Source of the DNA: an uncultured Bacteroidales bacterium
GTDB lineage: Bacteria > Bacteroidota > Bacteroidia > Bacteroidales > UBA932
Direction of reading: 5' to 3'
Assembly: GCA_945912085.1 (NCBI GenBank)
Contig: CAMEBJ010000021.1
Span: 1-11,914, forward strand
Length of the DNA stretch: 11,914 nt
Made by a program: the position numbers and the translations under genes. The notes below the pieces were generated by a model, which saw only the letters and a program-made list of their open reading frames with translations, did not search any database and was not told where the DNA came from. The number at the start of each line of letters is the position of its first letter. Position 1 is the stretch's first letter. Below, piece by piece: positions 6,792 through 11,914 of the stretch.

Positions 6792-9649
6792 TCCAGTTTC
6801 AGGTATTGCGATGTGAAGGTGTCGGCCTTGGTGGTGAGATCTTCCGGGGTTCCGGCAAAGACGACCTTTCCTCCATTGTCCCCGGCATCTGGACCTAGGT
6901 CGATTACCCAGTCCGCTGCCCTGATGACATCTGGATTGTGTTCGACCACGACAATGGAATGCCCTTTTGCAAGAAGGGCGTCAAATGACTTGAGCAGTTT
7001 CTCCACATCGTAGAAATGCAGTCCTGTCGTCGGTTCATCGAATATGAAGAGGATTCGCTGTTCTCTGGAGCGGGATGGAGACTCGGAGTTCATTGACAGG
7101 AAGTAGGCAAGTTTGACTCTCTGGCTTTCGCCTCCGGACAGAGTGTTGCTGCTCTGACCTAGTTTGATGTAAGACAGACCGACATCTACCAGAGGCTGAA
7201 GTTTGTCTGCAATCCTTTTGGCTGCCGCCTCGGGTTGCTGCCGGAAGAATGCTATGGCTTCCTCTACGCTCATATTAAGGATGTCATCAATGTTCATCCC
7301 TTTGTATCTTACTTCCAGAATCTCCGGTTTGAAACGCTTTCCTCCACAGGATTCACAGGTCATTGTGACATCGGCCATAAACTGCATCCCTATGTGTACG
7401 AATCCCTCTCCTTGACATTCCGGACACCGTCCGCCGTCCTGGTTGAAAGAGAAGTGGGATGGAGTGAAGCCGTTCATTTTTGCAAACTGTTGTTCGGAAA
7501 GGAGTTTCCTGATGTCGTCATACACCTTGAGGTAGGTGACGGCATTCGAACGGGAACTTTTCCCTATTGGATTCTGGTCCACATACTCAACCTGGGTAAT
7601 CCTGTCAAGATTCCCTCCAAGATTGCGGAATGTCCCCGGGGCGGAACCGGTCTGGTTTATGTGGCGGTAAAGAGCCGGATAAAGGATGTCTCCCACAAGA
7701 GATGACTTCCCGCTTCCGCTGACACCTGTCACTACGGTGAGTACCCCGAGAGGGAACTTCACATTGATGTCCTTCAGGTTGTGTTCCATAGCGCCCTCGA
7801 CTGTGATGCTGTAGGTCCAGCTCCTTTTCGGTCTGGCATATCTGGCGCGTCGCCCGCTCAGGTATTGCAGTGTAAGGGATTTCTGAAAGGCATCTTCATC
7901 CCTGACTTCATTGACATTGCCTTTGAATATTATTTCTCCGCCTTCGCATCCCGCCTTGGGACCGATGTCTATGAGAAGATCGGCCGCACGCATTATTTCT
8001 TCGTCGTGCTCAACCACAACGACTGTGTTCCCTATGTCCCTCAATTTCTTCAGGACAGAGATGAGTCTGTCGGTGTCGCGGGGATGAAGCCCTATGCTCG
8101 GCTCGTCGAGTATATAGAGGGAGCCTACGAGGGAACTGCCCAGAGCAGTAACCAGGTTGATCCTCTGGCTTTCTCCTCCGGACAATGTCTTTGATGCGCG
8201 GTCAAGTGTCAGGTAGGAAAGGCCAACGTCCTTGATGTAGCTCAGACGGGAACATATTTCGTCTATTGCCTTTGAGGCAATCCTGCGCTCGGACTCGGTG
8301 AGTTCGAGGTGGCTGAAAAAATCGAGCAGGCAGTCCACATTCATTGAGAGGAGTTCGTGGATGTTCTTGCCTCCGACCTTTACATACAATGCCTCTTTCT
8401 TAAGGCGGCTTCCTCCGCATTCCCGGCAGACTGTTTTCCCGGAGTAGCGGCTCAGCATATATTTGTACTGAATCTTGTACTTGTTTGAATCCACCCAGCG
8501 AAAGAATTCGTTGAGTCCCACGATGGAATCCTCTTCGGTCTGTCCTTTAGCCCCTTCCCAGATCATTTGTCTCTGTTCCGGAGTGAGATTGTGCCACGGT
8601 TCAAAAATCGGGATGCCGTATTTTGCCGCATTCAGGACAAGCTGGTCCTTGAACCATCCCATTTTGTCCCCACGCCAGCAGGCGATTGCCCCGTCATATA
8701 TGCTTTTGCTTTTGTCCGGGACAACGAGGTCCTCGCTGATGCCGACAATCTGACCGAGTCCGCCGCAGACAGGGCAGGCTCCGAGTGGGCTGTTGAAACT
8801 GAACATATATTCATCCGGGCGGGAAAATGACATCCCGTCTGCTTCGAAACGGTTGACGAAATATTTTTCCTCCGGTGAATATCCCGGAATTTCGGTACGG
8901 ACAAGCATTGAACCGTTTCCTTTCTCAAAGGCGGTTGCTACAGAAGAATGCAGACGGGTACGGAGGGCTTCTTCGGTTTCCTCTGTCAGTGAGGCTGGGA
9001 TTTTGAGACGGTCAACCAGAAGGCTCAGACCTTCAGGATAGTTTCCCTGTTCTGCCAGTTTCATCACTTCTTCAATTCTGATTGGTCCGTCGGGTCCGAA
9101 GAATCTTGAATATCCGTCCTCCTTGAGCCTGAGCATCAGCTCTACCTTGTCTTCGCGTTTGTTCCAGTCAACGTCAGAGAGAATGTAAACGGAGCGCTCC
9201 GAATCGCAAGACTTCTCTTCAAGAAGGTAGCGGATGACATCCGGGATGTCGCTGCATTTGCCTTCCATTCTTGAAACAGGAGAGTAGGTGCGGCCGATTC
9301 TTGCGAAGATAATCCTCAGATAATCAAATATCTCGGTGGTGGTTGCAACTGTGGAGCGCGGATTGCGCGTGTTCACTTTCTGTTCAATGGCAATTGCAGG
9401 GGGAATACCCTCAATGGACTCTACGTCAGGTTTAGACATCCTGCCAAGGAATTGGCGGGCATACGAGGATATGCTTTCGGCGAATCTCCTTTGCCCTTCG
9501 GCGAACAGGGTGTCAAATGCCAGAGAGGATTTCCCTGACCCGGATATGCCGGTGATTACCACGAATTTGCCCCGGGGAATCTCTAGGCTGACATTCTTGA
9601 GATTGTTTACCCTGGCATTCTTGATTATTATGCTTCCTTCTTCTGACAT
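6788..9649 (-). CDS. uvrA: UvrABC excision nuclease subunit A
   Basis: UvrA is the damage-sensing ABC ATPase of nucleotide excision repair. It dimerises in the cytosol, loads UvrB at lesions and then leaves. The protein is full length (953 residues; the family is about 940-960). Walker A motifs are G34-S41 (GISGSGKS) and G642-S649 (GVSGSGKS). The ABC signatures LSGGESQ are at 489-495 and 837-843, with Walker B regions [10 protein letters not shown] (from 513) and [10 protein letters not shown] (from 869). Zinc-binding CxxC pairs are C292/C295 with C408/C411, and C742/C745 with C765/C768. I start at the ATG at 9647-9649 (MSEEGS); a TTG four codons upstream lies too close to the -7 box at 9670-9677. 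The gene is monocistronic here and its TAG overlaps the convergent fimbrillin-like gene by 4 bp. Bacteroidales often carry more than one UvrA-like gene; all motifs are intact in this one. Confidence 0.97.
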   Translation of the reverse strand: MSEEGSIIIKNARVNNLKNVSLEIPRGKFVVITGISGSGKSSLAFDTLFAEGQRRFAESISSYARQFLGRMSKPDVESIEGIPPAIAIEQKVNTRNPRSTVATTTEIFDYLRIIFARIGRTYSPVSRMEGKCSDIPDVIRYLLEEKSCDSERSVYILSDVDWNKREDKVELMLRLKEDGYSRFFGPDGPIRIEEVMKLAEQGNYPEGLSLLVDRLKIPASLTEETEEALRTRLHSSVATAFEKGNGSMLVRTEIPGYSPEEKYFVNRFEADGMSFSRPDEYMFSFNSPLGACPVCGGLGQIVGISEDLVVPDKSKSIYDGAIACWRGDKMGWFKDQLVLNAAKYGIPIFEPWHNLTPEQRQMIWEGAKGQTEEDSIVGLNEFFRWVDSNKYKIQYKYMLSRYSGKTVCRECGGSRLKKEALYVKVGGKNIHELLSMNVDCLLDFFSHLELTESERRIASKAIDEICSRLSYIKDVGLSYLTLDRASKTLSGGESQRINLVTALGSSLVGSLYILDEPSIGLHPRDTDRLISVLKKLRDIGNTVVVVEHDEEIMRAADLLIDIGPKAGCEGGEIIFKGNVNEVRDEDAFQKSLTLQYLSGRRARYARPKRSWTYSITVEGAMEHNLKDINVKFPLGVLTVVTGVSGSGKSSLVGDILYPALYRHINQTGSAPGTFRNLGGNLDRITQVEYVDQNPIGKSSRSNAVTYLKVYDDIRKLLSEQQFAKMNGFTPSHFSFNQDGGRCPECQGEGFVHIGMQFMADVTMTCESCGGKRFKPEILEVRYKGMNIDDILNMSVEEAIAFFRQQPEAAAKRIADKLQPLVDVGLSYIKLGQSSNTLSGGESQRVKLAYFLSMNSESPSRSREQRILFIFDEPTTGLHFYDVEKLLKSFDALLAKGHSIVVVEHNPDVIRAADWVIDLGPDAGDNGGKVVFAGTPEDLTTKADTFTSQYLKLD

Positions 9650-9669
9650 AACCGTTTTCAAATGGGGTA

Positions 9670-9677
9670 CAAAGATA
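9670..9677 (-). promoter_or_regulatory. -7 box upstream of uvrA
   Basis: The minus strand reads TATCTTTG, an exact TAnnTTTG match, 20 bp before the chosen ATG. There is no TTG at the -33 distance, where the strand is mainly an A-tract. I see no SOS-box-like palindrome. Confidence 0.55.
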
Positions 9678-9714
9678 CTTTTTTTTGCTTGTTGTAGAAA
9701 ATTCCTTTAAAAAA

Positions 9715-9746
9715 TTTTGCAAGTAAGAAAAATTGCCGTATATTTG
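9715..9746 (+). promoter_or_regulatory. Promoter of tRNA-Asp
   Basis: TTTTG at 9715-9719 is followed by 19 nt and then TATATTTG at 9739-9746, an exact -7 match. This is the best Bacteroidota promoter in the window. The mature tRNA starts 48 bp further on, leaving a 5' leader of about 40 nt. Confidence 0.75.
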
Positions 9747-9794
9747 CATCCGCTTTCAACAAGAGAGCAATCAAGCGACAGTTTTTGAAATATT

Positions 9795-9871
9795 GGTGCG
9801 GTAGTTCAGCTGGTTAGAATACGGGCCTGTCACGCCCGGGGTCGCGGGTTCGAGTCCCGTCCGCACCGCCA
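9795..9871 (+). tRNA. tRNA-Asp (anticodon GTC)
   Basis: A full cloverleaf of 77 nt can be drawn. The acceptor stem GGTGCGG pairs with CCGCACC (9861-9867). The D stem is GTTC/GAAT. The anticodon stem CGGGC/GCCCG (9822-9826 and 9834-9838) holds loop CTGTCAC with GTC at 9829-9831. The T arm is GCGGG-TTCGAGT-CCCGT. The discriminator is G9868 and CCA (9869-9871) is encoded. It decodes GAC and GAU, and is transcribed alone between its own promoter and terminator. Confidence 0.97.
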
Positions 9872-9904
9872 AGCCTTCCCAAAACAGGGGAGGCTATTTT
9901 TTTT
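9872..9904 (+). terminator. Intrinsic terminator of tRNA-Asp
   Basis: A 9-bp stem, AGCCTTCCC with GGGGAGGCT (one G-T wobble), closes a 6-nt AAAACA loop. It is followed after one A by eight Ts (9897-9904). It starts right after the CCA. On the minus strand the hairpin lacks a T-run, so it should not stop the acyltransferase operon. Confidence 0.85.
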
Positions 9905-9917
9905 GTACAAGGTTCCA

Positions 9918-10754
9918 TCAACGGCTCGAACCCTCGACCCCGGGGGACATCCCATAGACCGAATCGCGTAAAAGTCTTCCGAAATCCTGGAGCGAAGAGC
10001 ATTGTGCTTGCGCTGCCGGGCTTATAGCCCTGCCGACACCGACCCTGACCTGCCTGCCCTTCTTGTTCAGGACTTCCCTGGGCAGCCGCAGTACCCTGAT
10101 CCTCCAATCAATCAGCCCCAACAAATAGAACAAATCGGAATTTCTGTCAAAGAACCTGACCGGAATGACCGGTACTGCCGCCTTCCTTATCAGTCTCAGA
10201 ATTGCCTCTTGCCACTGCCTGTCCCTGATGCACATCTCTTTCAGGCTAAGGTCCGACACAGCTCCGGAAGGGAAGAGCCCGAGAGGATGGCCCTCGCGCA
10301 GATGTTTCAGAGCAGTTCTTATTCCTGCCATAGACTGCGCATCCGGAGCCTTTTTCTCGTTCCCTGTCGGGGTGACTTTTATGAAAGACGGTTCAAGTGC
10401 TTTGATTCTTCCGAGGAACTTGTTGACCATCACCTTAAAATCCGGTCGGAGATGTCCGAAGACATCCGCCAGAATCAGTCCGTCAATGCTCCCGTAGGGA
10501 TGATTGCTGACAGTGATGAAAGGCCCTTCCGGCAGGGATGTAAGCCCCGGCCCTCCAACAGTGTAGCTGATTCCGAAATCCTCAAGGATATGCGAGGCAA
10601 AATCGGCTCCTTCGAAAGAGCAGTTCCTGTCGTAAGCCTCCTGTATGTTGTCCAGTCCGAGGAGACTGAAAATCTCCTTTGCAAGGAAATGCCCGGCCTT
10701 TCCGCGAAACAGCGCAGAAGCCCGCTCAAGTTCTTCAATTTCAATAAGTGCCAT
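9918..10754 (-). CDS. PlsC-like lysophospholipid acyltransferase family protein
   Basis: This is a 278-residue acyltransferase of the glycerol-phosphate acyltransferase superfamily. It should move an acyl chain to a lyso-lipid or related acceptor at the inner face of the cytoplasmic membrane. The catalytic His-Asp motif is SNHPYGSIDG, with H85 and D91 (the NHPFGGxDG variant seen in Bacteroidota). FPSGAVSDL (161-169) replaces the classical FPEGTRS block, and PVIPVRFFDRNS (195-206) is the fourth block. It starts 4 bp after the GtrA-like stop codon and closes a three-gene operon. Possible roles are phosphatidic acid synthesis or O-acylation of an amino-acid lipid as in GlsA; no GlsB-like partner is visible in the window. 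The C-terminal codons 271-278 come from an inverted tRNA-Asp fragment, so the natural end may have been near SVYGM (265-269). Confidence 0.85.
   Translation of the reverse strand: MALIEIEELERASALFRGKAGHFLAKEIFSLLGLDNIQEAYDRNCSFEGADFASHILEDFGISYTVGGPGLTSLPEGPFITVSNHPYGSIDGLILADVFGHLRPDFKVMVNKFLGRIKALEPSFIKVTPTGNEKKAPDAQSMAGIRTALKHLREGHPLGLFPSGAVSDLSLKEMCIRDRQWQEAILRLIRKAAVPVIPVRFFDRNSDLFYLLGLIDWRIRVLRLPREVLNKKGRQVRVGVGRAISPAAQAQCSSLQDFGRLLRDSVYGMSPGVEGSSR
9923..9944 (-). repeat. Inverted partial copy of the tRNA-Asp variable loop/T arm
   Basis: The minus strand matches tRNA-Asp bases 9835-9856 at 20 of 22 positions, including CCCGGGGTCG and GGGTTCGAG. The T stem cannot close (GAGGG has no CCCTC partner) and there is no acceptor stem, so it is not a working tRNA. 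It forms the last eight codons of the acyltransferase gene. It could be a relic of integration or of an inversion at the tRNA. Confidence 0.75.
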
Positions 10755-10758
10755 AGAA

Positions 10759-11199
10759 TCAACGCTTTTTCTTTCTGAAAATCACCCATTCGTTCATCGA
10801 GAAGTTGATGCATCCTGAAACGCAAAGTGCCAGAAGATTGCAGAAAACCACATCCCAGCGCGTCATCCTCTCGACAATCAGCAGAATCCCCATCTTCAGC
10901 AGAAACACTCCCGTGCAGGACAGATTGTATGCCCCGAAGTGCCTGAAAAATGACCTTCTCCTGTGCGTCTTCCTTCTGACCCTGTCCTTCCAGATGAAGA
11001 AATACGAGCAAAGGAAGTTGACGGTCACTGCAAATTCGAACGAAATGAGCGGAGACAGAAGATATGTCCCTGCATACCCTGTGAAAAGGTAGGTGGAACA
11101 CATCCAGAGCACGGCCGTGTCAACTGCCGTGCCCAATAGGTTAGAAAGCATGAATTCCGATACTTTTCTTGTCCAGTGCCTGGCTTTTTCAGTCTTCAT
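10759..11199 (-). CDS. GtrA-like four-helix membrane protein
   Basis: This is a 146-residue protein of the GtrA/DPMS-like family: small inner-membrane proteins with four helices, thought to flip or present polyprenyl-linked sugars. The helices are roughly FMLSNLLGTAVDTAVLW, the LLSPLISFEFAVTVNFLCSYFF segment, the GVFLLKMGILLIV segment, and VVFCNLLALCVSGCINF. The hallmark NFLCSYFFIWKDR after helix 2 and the final INFSMNEWVIFRKKKR fit the family. The ATG at 11197-11199 was chosen because it overlaps the upstream stop codon by 11 bp, which implies coupled translation; the frame stays open upstream to 11247 but would overlap the previous gene by 59 bp. It lies between two lipid enzymes, which suggests a lipid-linked substrate. 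Confidence 0.85.
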   Translation of the reverse strand: MKTEKARHWTRKVSEFMLSNLLGTAVDTAVLWMCSTYLFTGYAGTYLLSPLISFEFAVTVNFLCSYFFIWKDRVRRKTHRRRSFFRHFGAYNLSCTGVFLLKMGILLIVERMTRWDVVFCNLLALCVSGCINFSMNEWVIFRKKKR

Positions 11200-11866
11200 T
11201 CTGCGTCTTTTCAGGCAGGGGATCCTGTTTTGCATATCCCCTTGCATCCACTATCACCGAAACGATGTACATCAGTGCCAGGATTGCTATTATGCCCCAG
11301 GTTATGAATTCGGTCACGCGGGTCCCTCTGATGAAATCCCAAGTGGAGAACAGCAGGGTGTTCAGAATGATGATTATGATTCTGAATTCTGTCGGCCCCA
11401 TTTTCGCGTAGGTCAATCTGAACTCCGATTTCAGATGGGCATTGATACTGACATTCAAGGTGAGCATCAGGTAGAAAACGAATGCTACAAGTGCCAGTTT
11501 CAGGTCAAAAAACGGGGAAAGCCCGGCTCCTGTGAACATGATCAGCTCATTGACCGCGTCCATCGTGTGGTCGAGATAGTATCCGTAAATGGGCCTCTGC
11601 TGTTTTCTGACCCTTGCCAAAGTCCCGTCCAGGCTGTCGCCGTACCAGTTTATGACAAAACCGAGGCTGGACAGCCACAGAAATCCTATGTGATAGTTCG
11701 AAAGCCAGTATCCTGCTGCTATCACTATTGCCCCGAATGTCCCGATGAATGTCAGAATGTCGGAAGTCATCCATTTGGGTTGCTTCCCGGCCAACCACAC
11801 GAGGGCCTTTTTCTCCGCGGCATTGAGTATGGATGTCTGAATCCTGATTGATTGCTTGCGTTCCAT
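11189..11866 (-). CDS. CDP-alcohol phosphatidyltransferase family protein
   Basis: This is a 225-residue inner-membrane enzyme that transfers a phosphatidyl (or related) group from a CDP-activated donor to an alcohol, releasing CMP. The signature D77xxD80G81xxA84R85...G95xxxD99xxxD103 is complete, and its aspartates bind the metal ions and the CDP group. About six hydrophobic segments are visible: two before the motif, and the rest from the LIMFTGAGLSPFF region to the LALMYIVSVIV segment. The acceptor (glycerol phosphate, serine, inositol phosphate or another) cannot be read from the sequence. It is the first gene of an operon with the GtrA-like and acyltransferase genes. The 48 bp upstream to the window edge are AT-rich with no clean TAnnTTTG box, so the promoter or further operon genes may lie outside. 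The family is certain; the substrate is unknown. Confidence 0.9.
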   Translation of the reverse strand: MERKQSIRIQTSILNAAEKKALVWLAGKQPKWMTSDILTFIGTFGAIVIAAGYWLSNYHIGFLWLSSLGFVINWYGDSLDGTLARVRKQQRPIYGYYLDHTMDAVNELIMFTGAGLSPFFDLKLALVAFVFYLMLTLNVSINAHLKSEFRLTYAKMGPTEFRIIIIILNTLLFSTWDFIRGTRVTEFITWGIIAILALMYIVSVIVDARGYAKQDPLPEKTQNED

Positions 11867-11914
11867 ATTTGTAAATATGTATAGATGTATATATGTGTTT
11901 TACGGTATATTAAA

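Noticed and set aside
7235..8194. Plus-strand frames of 156 and 137 codons.
   Set aside because: Both lie within uvrA on the opposite strand, where all ATPase and zinc motifs are intact.
9814..10107. A minus-strand frame giving a product with GADGTRTRD.
   Set aside because: This peptide is the known false product of translating antisense through a tRNA gene; here it runs across tRNA-Asp.
10215..10245. The acyltransferase contains MCIRDR, a peptide often produced by uncut Nextera transposon adapter in assemblies.
   Set aside because: The DNA differs from the adapter end at three of 19 bases (minus strand AGATGTGCATCAGGGACAG), the frame continues correctly on both sides, and the next family block is in place, so it looks like genuine coding sequence.
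10002..10778. A 258-codon open frame on the plus strand.
   Set aside because: It is antisense to the acyltransferase, which has clear catalytic motifs; the antisense product resembles no family.
11093..11851. A 252-codon open frame on the plus strand.
   Set aside because: It is antisense to the CDP-alcohol transferase and GtrA-like genes, both with clear family motifs.
1..11914. CRISPR arrays, insertion sequences, toxin-antitoxin or phage-defence modules.
   Set aside because: I looked on both strands and saw no spaced short repeats, transposase, nuclease or antitoxin-like coding sequence.

Overview
The window looks like a Bacteroidales (Bacteroidota) chromosome fragment. The evidence is several promoters of the Bacteroidota type (TAnnTTTG at -7, TTG about 20 bases upstream), fimbrillin-type and repeat-type lipoproteins, a Bacteroidota-style UvrA, and a tRNA-Asp with an encoded CCA. 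I cannot place it to genus. The left edge cuts a gene, and the right edge lies in the 5' leader of the last operon.

Layout. Positions 1-4202, minus strand: a DUF47/PhoU-like protein is followed downstream by two large tandem surface lipoproteins, both built from about 100-residue fibronectin-III-like modules that end in a TYYYR-type strand. The second lipoprotein gene has its own promoter and runs off the left edge. Positions 4203-4414: a divergent A-rich intergenic region with promoters in both directions. Positions 4415-6791, plus strand: a two-gene overlapping operon of fimbrillin-fold lipoproteins (FimB/Mfa2-like, then DUF4906-like). Positions 6788-9649, minus strand: uvrA, convergent with the fimbrillin operon and overlapping it by 4 bp at the stop codons. 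Positions 9650-9917: divergent promoters, tRNA-Asp(GTC), its terminator, and an inverted partial copy of the tRNA's 3' half. Positions 9918-11866, minus strand: a tightly packed three-gene membrane/lipid operon (CDP-alcohol phosphatidyltransferase, GtrA-like membrane protein, PlsC-like acyltransferase).

Functionally, the left half is cell-surface: four lipoproteins, two modular and two fimbrial. The right half is housekeeping: nucleotide excision repair, aspartyl-tRNA, and phospholipid or glycolipid synthesis. I see no transposase, integrase, CRISPR array, or toxin-antitoxin or defence system, and no clear evidence of a wholly new system.

The observations most worth a second look are: (1) an inverted 22-nt tRNA-Asp remnant (20/22 matches) that now encodes the last eight residues of the acyltransferase; (2) a perfect 55-bp repeat, spaced 645 bp, placed exactly at the window edge inside the modular lipoprotein; (3) a shift in base composition at a module boundary in the same gene; and (4) a perfect palindrome between the -33 and -7 boxes of that gene's promoter.
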